Source of the DNA: Pseudomonas sp. MF4836
GTDB lineage: Bacteria; Pseudomonadota; Gammaproteobacteria; Pseudomonadales; Pseudomonadaceae
Direction: 5' to 3'
Assembly (NCBI RefSeq): GCF_002018875.1
Contig: NZ_MVOL01000011.1
Location: 186,001-250,000, forward strand
Length of the DNA: 64,000 nucleotides
In this document: positions 16,945 through 25,622 of the stretch, piece after piece
Position numbering within the stretch: the first letter of the stretch is position 1
Layout of the letters: every line of letters begins with the position of its first letter
Position numbers and translations under genes: made by a program
The notes under the pieces: model-generated
What the model was told of the DNA's origin: nothing
Seen by the model: only the letters and a program-made list of their open reading frames with translations
Databases searched by the model: none

Positions 16945-17750
16945 ACAGCGCCCTGTACAGCGGCTGGATCGGCCATCGACGCTTTGCGCCCAAGTGCCAC
17001 GCGTTTCGCTATCGCATCGGCCTGCTGTACCTGGATCTGGATGAACAAGAGCAGGTGTTCAGCCTCTCGCCCCTGGCTGGCAGCAGCCGTTTTGCGCCGT
17101 TTTCCCTGCGCGAAAGCGATTACCTGAAGGCCTTCACCAGCCAGGGCATGCCCCTGATCGATGCTGTGCGCCAGCAGGTGGCGGCCGCCATCGGCCATGT
17201 ACCCGGCGGCGCGGTGTGCCTGTTGACCCAGGTCCGCAGTTGGGGCCTGGCGTTCAACCCGGTGAGCTTTTTCTACTGTTTCGAAAGCGACGGGCAACTG
17301 GCGGCGATTCTCTGTGAAGTCACCAACACCCCGTGGCGCGAGCGCTATCACTACGTGCTGCCGGCCCAGGCTGCGACGACCGCCGAGCACCAGCACTTCG
17401 CTGTGGCCAAGGCCTTTCATGTCTCGCCGTTCATGCCCCGGGACCTGGAATACCGCATGAGTTTCGGCCCCCCGGGCGAGCGCCTGGGGGTGCACATGGC
17501 CGACTGGCAGGGCGAGTTCAAGCTGTTTGACGCCACCCTCAACCTGCAACGCCAGGCTCTCGACCGCTCCAGTTTGCACGCCTACCTGCGGCGCTTTCCG
17601 TGGATGACCGCCAAGACCTGCCTGGCCATCTACTGGCAAGCCCTGCGCCTGCTGCTCAAACGCATTCCCCTTGTTTCCCATCAGGCTGCCGATGGCACCT
17701 ATAAAACCGCCGCTGTACAACCCAAGGATCGCCGCCATGAAATCCTCTAG
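16941..17750 (+). CDS. DUF1365 domain protein
   Basis: A 269-residue protein of the DUF1365 family, recognised by YSGWIGHRRFAPKCHAF at the start, NPVSFFYCF in the centre and FHVSPFMP further on. It begins at GTG overlapping the previous stop (GTGA) and runs 14 bases into the methyltransferase gene. DUF1365 proteins nearly always accompany the flavoprotein and the Cfa-like methyltransferase, so it probably serves the same lipid modification. Biochemical role unknown to me. Confidence 0.88.
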   Translation: MNSALYSGWIGHRRFAPKCHAFRYRIGLLYLDLDEQEQVFSLSPLAGSSRFAPFSLRESDYLKAFTSQGMPLIDAVRQQVAAAIGHVPGGAVCLLTQVRSWGLAFNPVSFFYCFESDGQLAAILCEVTNTPWRERYHYVLPAQAATTAEHQHFAVAKAFHVSPFMPRDLEYRMSFGPPGERLGVHMADWQGEFKLFDATLNLQRQALDRSSLHAYLRRFPWMTAKTCLAIYWQALRLLLKRIPLVSHQAADGTYKTAAVQPKDRRHEIL

Positions 17751-19008
17751 CGTATCGGCCAAGGCCAGCCTGTTGAGCACCAATGGCCTGACCGGCAATC
17801 TCCTGCGCCGTGGCGTGCTGCGTCAGCTGGCACAGCTCAAGCACGGACAACTGGTGCTGATCGAGGACGGCGAACGCCATGTGTTCGGCAGTGCCGGAGC
17901 CAAGCTGCTGGGGGAGATTCATATTCTCGATGCGGCAGTCTGGGGCCTGGTCGCCAGCAACGGTTCGATCGGCGCCGGCGAAGCCTTTATCCACGGCTAC
18001 TGGAGCACCCCGGACCTGACCGCCGTGGTACGGGTGTTTGTCAGCAACCTGGAGGTACTTGATGGCCTGGAGGGCGGACTGGCCAAATTGGGCCGGCCGT
18101 TGATCCAGGGCCTGCACTGGCTCAACCGCAATACGCGCAAGGGCTCGCAGAAAAACATCGCCGCCCACTACGACCTGGGCAATGAGCTGTTCGAACAGTT
18201 TCTCGACCCGACCATGATGTATTCGGCGGCGCAGTTTCGCAGCAGCGAAGACACCCTGGAGCAGGCGCAATTGAACAAGCTGGAGCGCATCTGCCAGAAG
18301 CTTGCCCTGCAACCGTCCGACCACCTGCTGGAAATCGGCACCGGCTGGGGCAGCATGGCGCTGTACGCCGCGCAGAACTATGGCTGCAAGGTCACCACCA
18401 CGACCCTGTCCAGGGAGCAGTTCGCCTTTACCCGCCAGCGCATCGACCAACTGGGCCTGCAAGACCAGGTGACCCTGCTGCTGGAGGATTACCGCGACCT
18501 CACCGGGCAGTACGACAAGCTGGTGTCGATCGAGATGATCGAAGCCGTCGGCCACCACTTCCTGCCGACCTACTTCAAGCAGTGCGCGCACCTGCTCAAG
18601 AGCAACGGCCTGATGCTGCTGCAAGCCATCACCATCCGCGACCAGCGTTATGAGCAGGCGAAAAACAACGTCGACTTCATCCAGCGCTACATCTTCCCCG
18701 GCGGCGCCCTGCCCTGCGTGCAGAAGATGCTGGAGATCGTCAGCCGCGACACCGACATGAATCTGCTGCACATGGAGGACTTCGGCCTGCATTACGCGCG
18801 CACCCTGCGCCTGTGGCACGAGAACTTCCGCCGCGCCCATGGACGCCTGGTCGAACTGGGTTACGACCAGTACTTCCTGCGGCTGTGGGAGTTCTACCTG
18901 TGCTACTGCGAAGGTGGCTTCCTGGAACGCACCATCGGCACCGCACAGTTGCTGCTGGCCAAGCCTGCGGCGGCCCCCGAGCCGTTGCTGGGACGCTTCA
19001 ATGCGTAA
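17737..19008 (+). CDS. Cfa-type SAM-dependent lipid methyltransferase
   Basis: A 423-residue member of the cyclopropane-fatty-acyl-phospholipid synthase family. The N-terminal lipid-binding part is followed by AAHYDLGNELF at 142-152 and the SAM motif LEIGTGWGS at 198-206; VSIEMIEAVG carries the active-site acidic residue. Such enzymes add a methylene or methyl group to double bonds of membrane phospholipid acyl chains. Start chosen at the ATG with AAGGA upstream. Its setting beside DUF1365 and a flavoprotein differs from that of the housekeeping cfa, so the product may be a branched or furan-type chain rather than a plain cyclopropane. Confidence 0.9.
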   Translation: MKSSSVSAKASLLSTNGLTGNLLRRGVLRQLAQLKHGQLVLIEDGERHVFGSAGAKLLGEIHILDAAVWGLVASNGSIGAGEAFIHGYWSTPDLTAVVRVFVSNLEVLDGLEGGLAKLGRPLIQGLHWLNRNTRKGSQKNIAAHYDLGNELFEQFLDPTMMYSAAQFRSSEDTLEQAQLNKLERICQKLALQPSDHLLEIGTGWGSMALYAAQNYGCKVTTTTLSREQFAFTRQRIDQLGLQDQVTLLLEDYRDLTGQYDKLVSIEMIEAVGHHFLPTYFKQCAHLLKSNGLMLLQAITIRDQRYEQAKNNVDFIQRYIFPGGALPCVQKMLEIVSRDTDMNLLHMEDFGLHYARTLRLWHENFRRAHGRLVELGYDQYFLRLWEFYLCYCEGGFLERTIGTAQLLLAKPAAAPEPLLGRFNA

Positions 19009-19516
19009 ACGCCTGGCCAATGCGGGTCTGTTCCAGCTGGGCTGGTTCGCCTGCGTGATGGGCGGTGACGGCCCCTGGCTGCTGCTGGGGCTGGGCGTGC
19101 TGGTGATTCACTTGCTGTGGATAAACCAGTGGGCCGAAGAGGGTCGGCTGATCTTCAGCGTGATGCTGTTCGGCATCTCGATCGACAGCTTCCTGCATTG
19201 GCTGGGGGTGTTTCAGTTCAAGGAAGTCACGTTGCTGATCCCGTTGTGGCTGATGCTGCTCTGGGCCCTGCTGGGCACCACCTTGCGCCATTGCCTGGCC
19301 TGGTGCGCCAGGCCCTGGTGGCTGGCGAGCCTGTTGGGCGCGTTCAGCGGGCCGCTGTCGTACTACGCCGGTGGGCGCCTGGCGGGGGTGCAATTTCCGT
19401 ATGGGTTGTGGCCGACGCTGATTGGCCTGGGGTTGCTCTGGGCCGTGGTCTTTCCCTTGCTGCAACTGATGGCCAGGCATCTGCCCAATGGGCAACTGCG
19501 CACATCCGCAGGCTAA
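19001..19516 (+). CDS. DUF2878 membrane protein
   Basis: A 171-residue protein with about five or six hydrophobic helices and little between them, matching the DUF2878 family. GISIDSFLHWLGVFQF in the middle and GPLSYYAGGRLAGV near 125 are the most polar conserved parts. It overlaps the methyltransferase stop by eight bases and is the last tightly coupled gene of the operon. Unknown function, probably in the inner membrane with the lipid-modifying steps. Confidence 0.82.
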   Translation: MRKRLANAGLFQLGWFACVMGGDGPWLLLGLGVLVIHLLWINQWAEEGRLIFSVMLFGISIDSFLHWLGVFQFKEVTLLIPLWLMLLWALLGTTLRHCLAWCARPWWLASLLGAFSGPLSYYAGGRLAGVQFPYGLWPTLIGLGLLWAVVFPLLQLMARHLPNGQLRTSAG

Positions 19517-19570
19517 GCGTCCGTCAGTGCATTCACACAGCCCGGCCCCACTGCCTTACACTGCGCGCCT

Positions 19571-19876
19571 ATGAACACCATCCCCCACACCCAGATTGCT
19601 GAACCTGCGGTCACCTGCTCCACCTGCGCGGCGTGCTGCTGCCAGCTGGAAGTCATGCTGATCACCGACACCGGTGTGCCTGAACGGTTTATCGATACCG
19701 ATGACTGGGGGGGCGAAGTCATGCTGCGCCTGGATGACGGCTGGTGCGCCGCGCTGGATCGCAACAGCATGATGTGCACCATCTACGAGAAGCGCCCGCT
19801 GATCTGCCGGGAGTTCGAGATGGGCGAAGCCGACTGCCTCACCGAACGCCGTGGCATCGCCACGGCGTATCGCTGA
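19571..19876 (+). CDS. YkgJ family cysteine cluster protein
   Basis: A 101-residue protein with cysteines at 16, 19, 22, 23 and 24 (CSTCAACCC) and further ones in MCTIYEKRPLICREF and DC, the zinc/iron-chelating YkgJ-type cluster. It follows the operon after a 55-base gap with no hairpin and T run, so it may be co-transcribed. The role is unknown; metal binding is inferred from the family. Confidence 0.82.
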   Translation: MNTIPHTQIAEPAVTCSTCAACCCQLEVMLITDTGVPERFIDTDDWGGEVMLRLDDGWCAALDRNSMMCTIYEKRPLICREFEMGEADCLTERRGIATAYR

Positions 19877-19908
19877 CCGCAGCCGTTAATACGGCTGCGG
19901 CGTGCGGC

Positions 19909-20427
19909 TTACAACGGCATGGTGTAGTGCAGCGCGTAACTCTCCACGCCGTCGTTGTTGCTGCTGATACCGGCGTTGGAGTAGTGAGTGGCACGAATGC
20001 CCACTTCGTGCCCGCCGGCGAAGCGCAGGCCGAAACCAATCCGGTCTTCAAACTGGAAGGCTGACCCCAGTTTGTTGCTCTCGACTTCGGTGTGGTTGAA
20101 CAGCGCGACCCCGATCCCCGCTTCAACGTACGGTTTGACGTTTTCACCGGAGAACTCATACACCAGCACCGGCGAGAACGACAGGCTGTGGTTGCTCGAC
20201 TTCTTGTCGCCATCCCAATAGGTGTAGGCCCCACTCCAGTAGCCGGTCAGGCGACCGACATCGCTTTGCAACCAGCTCTTGTCCCAGTCGAACTGCATGC
20301 CCAGGCGGTAAGTCTGGGTCGAGTCGCTGGTCTGGCCCACGGCGAATTCGACGCCAGCGGCCTGTGCACTAAAACTTTGCCCCAAGAGTGCGGCCGCAAG
20401 CGCGGCCAAACAGAACAGACGCTTCAT
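19909..20427 (-). CDS. pagL: Lipid A 3-O-deacylase PagL
   Basis: A 172-residue outer-membrane beta-barrel that removes the 3-linked hydroxyacyl chain from lipid A. The signal peptide ends at about Ala22. His148, Ser150 and Glu162 match the catalytic triad known in P. aeruginosa PagL (His126, Ser128, Glu140 of the mature chain) once the 22-residue signal is subtracted. AGGA lies eight bases before the ATG at 20427. It is convergent with the photolyase-operon tail and has its own promoter region at 20453-20481. Confidence 0.93.
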   Translation of the reverse strand: MKRLFCLAALAAALLGQSFSAQAAGVEFAVGQTSDSTQTYRLGMQFDWDKSWLQSDVGRLTGYWSGAYTYWDGDKKSSNHSLSFSPVLVYEFSGENVKPYVEAGIGVALFNHTEVESNKLGSAFQFEDRIGFGLRFAGGHEVGIRATHYSNAGISSNNDGVESYALHYTMPL

Positions 20428-20452
20428 CACGAACATCCTTTTTAAACGTTTT

Positions 20453-20481
20453 TGTATGTTGTTGTACGATCGTACAGACAA
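20453..20481 (-). promoter_or_regulatory. Candidate pagL promoter with TGTAC/GTACA palindrome
   Basis: On the minus strand TTGTCT (20481-20476), 17 bases, CATACA (20458-20453) make a weak promoter. The spacer holds a perfect 14-base palindrome, TGTAC-GATC-GTACA (20463-20476). Read as a LitR-type box it is TGTATG-N12-CGTACA on the plus strand, with the right 12-base spacing but three mismatches. Confidence 0.4.
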
Positions 20482-20542
20482 GCTATAGAAATCCGCGCGG
20501 AATCAGAAGTTCAGCGCTATTCCGCTTTTTTTCACGTTTTTT

Positions 20543-21334
20543 TTACAAATCGAAAGGGTGTACAACGCCGCTACTGTGCCACAACAGCGGAAGAATATGC
20601 TTGAAGTGCGGCACATTGCCACTGGTCCAGAACTGCGCTTCGCGCGCCGGGCCCTGAGCACGCAATTGCTGCTCGTCGAGCAGGCGCTCCAATTGCCGGG
20701 CCACGGCGGCACCGGTGTCGATCAGGCTGATGTGGGCGGGCAGCATCGGCTTGAGCAGAGGCTTGAGAAAGGGGTAATGGGTGCAGCCCAGAATGATGGT
20801 GTCGCATCCTGCGGCCAGCAGTGGGTCGACATAACTCTGCAACAGCTCGCGCAACGCCGGGCTGTGCAGGTCACCGGCCTCGATCAGTTCCACCAGGCCC
20901 GGGCAAGGCCGGGTGATGACCTTGATATCGGTGGCAAAACGGTCGAGCAAGGCCGCGAACTTGGCGCTCTTCAAGGTGCCGGTGGTCGCCAGCACCCCGA
21001 CCACGCCACTGCGGGTCGCGGCGGCAGCGGGCTTGACCGCGGGCTCCATGCCCACGATCGGCCACTGCGGGTAATCGCGGCGCAACTCGGCCACCGCCGC
21101 CACCGTCGCGGTGTTGCAGGCCAGCACCAGGGCCTTGGCCCCCTGCTCACGAAAGAAGCGCGCCATCACGCCACAGCGCTGACGGATAAATTCCGGGGTT
21201 TTCTCGCCGTAAGGAATGTGCCCACAGTCGGCGAAGTACAACAGTGACTCGCCAGGCAGGCGCTGCTGGATTTCCGCCAGCACCGACAAGCCGCCGATAC
21301 CGGAGTCGAATACCGCGATGGGCGCTTCACCCAT
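20543..21334 (-). CDS. murI: Glutamate racemase
   Basis: A 264-residue cofactor-independent racemase supplying D-glutamate for peptidoglycan. FDSGIGG at 9-15 and the two catalytic cysteines, Cys73 in ACNT and Cys184 in GCTHYP, are present. The ATG at 21334 overlaps the moeB stop by eight bases; upstream in-frame codons belong to moeB in another frame. Last gene of the leftward hemA-prfA-prmC-moeB-murI operon. Confidence 0.96.
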   Translation of the reverse strand: MGEAPIAVFDSGIGGLSVLAEIQQRLPGESLLYFADCGHIPYGEKTPEFIRQRCGVMARFFREQGAKALVLACNTATVAAVAELRRDYPQWPIVGMEPAVKPAAAATRSGVVGVLATTGTLKSAKFAALLDRFATDIKVITRPCPGLVELIEAGDLHSPALRELLQSYVDPLLAAGCDTIILGCTHYPFLKPLLKPMLPAHISLIDTGAAVARQLERLLDEQQLRAQGPAREAQFWTSGNVPHFKHILPLLWHSSGVVHPFDL

Positions 21335-22082
21335 GTGTGGGCCCACAGACACTGCATCCTGGGTCACGCTTGACCCGCAACTCACGAAAACGTGAACCCA
21401 GCGCATCGATCAACAGCAGGCGTCCTACCAGGGGCTCACCGAAGCCGGCGAGCAACTTCAACGCTTCGAGCGCTTGCAGGCTGCCGACCATGCCGACCAG
21501 GGGCCCGAGCACTCCGGCTTCGCTGCAGGTCAGCTCGGCTTCGCTGCCGTGCCCATATAAACAGTGGTAGCACGGGCTTTCGGCGCGCCGTGGATCGAAC
21601 ACCGACAATTGGCCTTCAAGGCGAATCGCCGCGCCGCTGACCAGGGGTTTGCCGGCCGCGACACAGGCCGCGTTGACCGCCTCCCGGGTGGCGAAGTTGT
21701 CGCTGCAATCGAGCACCAGGTCGACGGCGGACACCGCCGCCGCCAGGGAATCCTCGTCCAGCGCAGTGCGGTGCGGCACCAGGTGCACCTGCGGGTTGAG
21801 CGCGGTGAGGCGGCGGATCGCCGAGTCCACCTTGCTCATGCCGACGCTGTCGGTGTCATGGATGATCTGACGTTGCAGGTTGGTCAGGTCGACGCTGTCG
21901 AAGTCGGCCAAATGCAACTCACCGACCCCGGCCGCCGCCAGGTACAAGGCCACCGGAGCTCCGAGGCCGCCGAGGCCGACGATCAGGGCGCGGCTGTGTT
22001 TGAGGCGCAATTGGCCGTCGATATCGACATGCTGCAACAGAATCTGTCGGCTATAGCGCAACAGCTCCTGGTCATTCAGCAC
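21327..22082 (-). CDS. moeB: Molybdopterin-synthase adenylyltransferase (MoeB/ThiF family)
   Basis: A 251-residue E1-like enzyme that adenylates the C-terminal glycine of a sulfur-carrier protein. The ATP-binding GLGGLGAPVALYLAAAG segment starts near residue 36, and two CxxC pairs (CYHC and CSVC near the C-terminus) form the structural zinc site. It overlaps prmC by seven bases. Whether MoaD, ThiS or both are its partner cannot be decided from this window. Confidence 0.92.
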   Translation of the reverse strand: MLNDQELLRYSRQILLQHVDIDGQLRLKHSRALIVGLGGLGAPVALYLAAAGVGELHLADFDSVDLTNLQRQIIHDTDSVGMSKVDSAIRRLTALNPQVHLVPHRTALDEDSLAAAVSAVDLVLDCSDNFATREAVNAACVAAGKPLVSGAAIRLEGQLSVFDPRRAESPCYHCLYGHGSEAELTCSEAGVLGPLVGMVGSLQALEALKLLAGFGEPLVGRLLLIDALGSRFRELRVKRDPGCSVCGPTHG

Positions 22083-22906
22083 GGCAGGCGCCCCAGGCTG
22101 ATGCGTTCATGGCCACCCAGATCGACTCGACTGTGCACCTCAGCAAACCCCTGGCCGAGCAGCAAATCGCGCACGGCCTCCGCCTGATCGTAGCCGTGTT
22201 CGAGCATCAACCAGCCGCCGGCTTCAAGGTGCTGCGGGGCCTGGGCGATGATCAAGCGCAGGTCATCCAGGCCATCCGGCCCTGCGACCAGCGCACTTTC
22301 CGGCTCGAAACGCACGTCGCCGGCCGCCAGGTGTGGGTCGGCCGCTGCGATGTAGGGCGGGTTGCTGATAATCAGGTCAAAGCGTTGCGCGTGCAGGGCG
22401 CTGAACCAGTGGCTGCTGAGCACCGTGACGTTGTTCAACTGCAAGCGCTGGCGGTTGCGCTCGGCAAGAGCCACGGCTTCCAGCACTCGGTCGACCGCCG
22501 TGACCTTCCACGCCGGGCGCTCGCTGGCCAGGGCCAGGGCAATCGCGCCGCTGCCGGTGCCCAGATCGAGCACCTTGGCCGGTGTGGCGGGCAGCAGTTC
22601 CAGGGCGGCTTCCACCAACAGCTCGGTGTCAGGCCGTGGGATCAGAGTGTGCGGCGCGACTTCCAGGTCGAGCTTCCAGAAACCCTGCTGGCCGAGGATA
22701 TAGGCCACCGGCTCGCCTGAACGACGGCGCTGCAGATAGTCGGCGAAGGTCAACGCGGCCTCGCTGGGCACGATGCGCTCCGGCCAGGTGTGCAGGAAGC
22801 TGCGCGGCTTGCCCAGGGCGGCGGCGAGCAGCAACTCGGCATCCAGACGCGCCGTCGGCGAATCAGGCAATTGAGCTGCGCGCAGCAGGCTGGCGATGAT
22901 GGTCAT
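22076..22906 (-). CDS. prmC: Release factor glutamine methyltransferase
   Basis: A 276-residue SAM-dependent enzyme that methylates the Gln of the GGQ motif in release factors. The SAM motif VLDLGTGSGAIALALA and the catalytic NPPYI motif (ISNPPYIA) are present. It directly follows its substrate gene prfA: the prfA stop ends one base before the prmC start codon, so modification enzyme and target are co-expressed. Confidence 0.96.
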   Translation of the reverse strand: MTIIASLLRAAQLPDSPTARLDAELLLAAALGKPRSFLHTWPERIVPSEAALTFADYLQRRRSGEPVAYILGQQGFWKLDLEVAPHTLIPRPDTELLVEAALELLPATPAKVLDLGTGSGAIALALASERPAWKVTAVDRVLEAVALAERNRQRLQLNNVTVLSSHWFSALHAQRFDLIISNPPYIAAADPHLAAGDVRFEPESALVAGPDGLDDLRLIIAQAPQHLEAGGWLMLEHGYDQAEAVRDLLLGQGFAEVHSRVDLGGHERISLGRLPC

Positions 22907-23989
22907 TTACTCACCCAATGCTGCAAGTTGATCCGCCTGGTACTCGGCCAGCAACGGCTCGATAACCGCGTCGACGCCACCGGCAAGAATGTCGTCGAGG
23001 CAATACAGGGTCAGGTTGACACGGTGATCGGTCACCCGGCCCTGGGGGAAGTTGTAGGTACGGATACGCTCGGAACGATCCCCCGAACCCACCAGCAGCT
23101 TGCGCTCGCTGGCAATGGCATTGGCGGCGGCGCTGGTCTGCTGGTCATTCAGCTTGGCCGACAGCCAGGACATGGCCCGCGCCCGGTTCTTGTGCTGCGA
23201 GCGCTCTTCCTGACACTCGACCACGATCCCGGAGGGCAAGTGCGTGATGCGGATCGCCGAGTCGGTCTTGTTCACGTGCTGGCCACCGGCACCGGAAGAG
23301 CGGTAGGTATCGACCCGCAGATCCGCCGGGTTGATCTCGATCGCTTCCTGCTCGTCCGGCTCCGGCAATACCGCCACGGTGCAGGCCGAGGTGTGGATAC
23401 GGCCTTGGGACTCGGTGGCCGGCACCCGTTGCACACGGTGCGCGCCGGATTCGAATTTGAGCTTGCCGTAGACGTTGTCGCCCTCGACCCGGGCAATGAC
23501 TTCTTTATAGCCGCCGTGCTCACCCTCGTTTTCCGAGAGGATCTCCAGCCGCCAGCCACGCCGTTCGGCGTAGCGCGAATACATGCGGAACAGGTCGCCG
23601 GAGAAAATCGCCGCTTCGTCGCCACCGGTGCCGGCGCGGATCTCCAGGAACACGTTGCGCCCGTCGTTGGGGTCCTTGGGCAGCAGCATGCGTTGCAGGG
23701 TGCTTTCCAGCTCCAGCAGTTGCTCCTTGGCTTCGCGGACTTCTTCCACGGCCATTTCGCGCATGTCCGGATCATTGTCCTTGAGCAGCGCCTGGGCACC
23801 TTCGAGGTCGGCCTGGACCTTGAGCACCTGCTTATAGGCGCTGACGATCGGCTCGACTTCGGCGTACTCCTTGGAATACGCGCGGAACTTGGTCTGATCG
23901 GCAATGACTTCGCCGTCGCCGAGCAAGGCGGTCAATTCCTCGAAACGGTCCTGGAGGATGTCCAGTTTATTGAGCAGTGACGCTTTCAT
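22907..23989 (-). CDS. prfA: Peptide chain release factor 1
   Basis: A 360-residue class I release factor for UAA and UAG. The GGQ motif (SGAGGQHVNKTDSAIR, around residue 235) and the upstream codon-recognition domain are present; length is standard. It overlaps the hemA stop by four bases. The order hemA-prfA-prmC is the common gammaproteobacterial arrangement. Confidence 0.97.
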   Translation of the reverse strand: MKASLLNKLDILQDRFEELTALLGDGEVIADQTKFRAYSKEYAEVEPIVSAYKQVLKVQADLEGAQALLKDNDPDMREMAVEEVREAKEQLLELESTLQRMLLPKDPNDGRNVFLEIRAGTGGDEAAIFSGDLFRMYSRYAERRGWRLEILSENEGEHGGYKEVIARVEGDNVYGKLKFESGAHRVQRVPATESQGRIHTSACTVAVLPEPDEQEAIEINPADLRVDTYRSSGAGGQHVNKTDSAIRITHLPSGIVVECQEERSQHKNRARAMSWLSAKLNDQQTSAAANAIASERKLLVGSGDRSERIRTYNFPQGRVTDHRVNLTLYCLDDILAGGVDAVIEPLLAEYQADQLAALGE

Positions 23990-25275
23990 TGCGGTTTTTT
24001 ATCCGAAGAGCTATCCGACGAGCCCTCACCGAGGGCAAAAAGTTCTTGAGCCATGGCCAACGCATCGAGGCGGCCTTCAGCGGTCAGTTTCTTCAACTGA
24101 ACGCTGGGCGCATGCAGCAATTTGTTGGTCAGGCCACGGGCCAGTTGCGCCAGCACATCTTCGGCACTGCCGCCGTTGGCCAGCAGGCGCAGGGCCTTTT
24201 GCAATTCTTCGTCCCGCAGGCGCTCGCTTTGTTGACGATAGGCCTTGAGCACATCCACCGCCGCCAGCTCGCGCAGGCGCACCATGAAGTCCTCGGCGCC
24301 GATATTCACCAGCTCCTCCGCCGCCTGGGCCGCGCCTTGACGGCTCTTGAGGTTTTCCGCGACCACTTCGTGAAGATCGTCGACGGTGTACAGGTAAACG
24401 TCGTCCAACTCGCCGACTTCCGGCTCGATATCCCGAGGGACGGCGATATCCACCATGAAAATCGGCTTGTGCTTGCGCAGCTTCAGAGCACTTTCCACCG
24501 CGCCCTTGCCGAGAATCGGCAACTGGCTGGCGGTCGAACTGATGACGATGTCGCTGTGCACCAACTCTTGGGGAATATCCGAGAGCAGCACCGCATGGGC
24601 GCCGAACTGCTCGGCAAGAATGCTCGCCCGCTCCAGAGTGCGGTTGGCGACCACGATGCGCTTGACTCCCAGGTCGTGCAGATGGCGGGCGACCAGGGTA
24701 ATGGTCTCGCCGGCGCCGATCAGCAGGGCCTGGCTGCGTTGCAGGTCGCTGAAAATTTGTTTGGCCAGGCTGACCGCGGCAAACGCCACGGAAACCGGGT
24801 TTTCGCCGATGGCGGTGTCGGTGCGCACTTGCTTGGCAGCGCTGAACGTGGCCTGGAACAGGCGGCCCAACAGTGGCCCGATCGTCCCGGCTTCACGCGC
24901 CACGGCGTAGGCCGACTTCATCTGCCCGAGAATCTGCGGCTCGCCCAACACCAGGGAATCGAGCCCGGATGCCACGCGCATCATGTGACGAACTGCCGCA
25001 TCATCTTCGTGCACATAAGCACTGGCGCGCAGGTCATCGACGTTCAAATGATGGTATTGCGCCAGCCAGCGCAGCACGATATCCGCCGAAAGCTGATCCT
25101 GTTCTATATAAAGCTCACTGCGATTGCAGGTGGAGAGGATCGCAGCTTCGCGGCTGTCGGTGAGGCGGCAGAGCTGCTGCAAGGCCTCAACCAACTGCTC
25201 AGGGGTAAAGGCCACGCGCTCGCGGACGTCTACTGAAGCAGTCTTGTGGTTAATACCGAGTGCAAGGAAGGCCAT
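23986..25275 (-). CDS. hemA: Glutamyl-tRNA reductase
   Basis: A 429-residue enzyme reducing glutamyl-tRNA to glutamate-1-semialdehyde, the first committed step of tetrapyrrole synthesis. The catalytic Cys50 lies in STCNRSEL, GINHKTA begins at residue 7, and the NADPH domain contains GAGETITLVARHL. First gene of the leftward operon. Its upstream region has two near-identical 16-base repeats. Confidence 0.97.
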   Translation of the reverse strand: MAFLALGINHKTASVDVRERVAFTPEQLVEALQQLCRLTDSREAAILSTCNRSELYIEQDQLSADIVLRWLAQYHHLNVDDLRASAYVHEDDAAVRHMMRVASGLDSLVLGEPQILGQMKSAYAVAREAGTIGPLLGRLFQATFSAAKQVRTDTAIGENPVSVAFAAVSLAKQIFSDLQRSQALLIGAGETITLVARHLHDLGVKRIVVANRTLERASILAEQFGAHAVLLSDIPQELVHSDIVISSTASQLPILGKGAVESALKLRKHKPIFMVDIAVPRDIEPEVGELDDVYLYTVDDLHEVVAENLKSRQGAAQAAEELVNIGAEDFMVRLRELAAVDVLKAYRQQSERLRDEELQKALRLLANGGSAEDVLAQLARGLTNKLLHAPSVQLKKLTAEGRLDALAMAQELFALGEGSSDSSSDKKPQ

Positions 25276-25622
25276 TCAAGGTCGCTGATGATGTCGAGAA
25301 GCCGGCAATTGTCCTACTTCGAAAGATTCAGAACAACCACTGCCGACTATTGTCCTAGTTTTGAGCAAAAACTCGTCGAGCGAAGATCAGGCACGGCGAA
25401 AGCAGACGAGGAAGCGGAATTTAGTGGCCTAAATGAGCATTCCGAGCCTGTTTGCGCGTAGCGCCAAGGGCGCCCAGCGTGCCCCATGGTCTCAGCGCAG
25501 GCCGTTTTTGCGCATACACTAATAGACGGCCTCTGTTCTGGCGTCCCATTGAGTCTCGGTTATGTTTGACCGAAGGCTTGTGTCATGATGATCCGACCGC
25601 AGGTTAGTCGTCCTCTTCCTAT
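25276..25622. promoter_or_regulatory. Divergent hemA / TPR-lipoprotein intergenic region
   Basis: About 350 bases without a gene. Two direct repeats, gccggcaattgtccta at 25301-25316 and gccgactattgtccta at 25342-25357, differ at two of 16 positions and are 41 bases apart, close to four helical turns. They lie just upstream of hemA and are candidate binding sites for one regulator. I see no clear consensus promoter in either direction. Confidence 0.4.
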
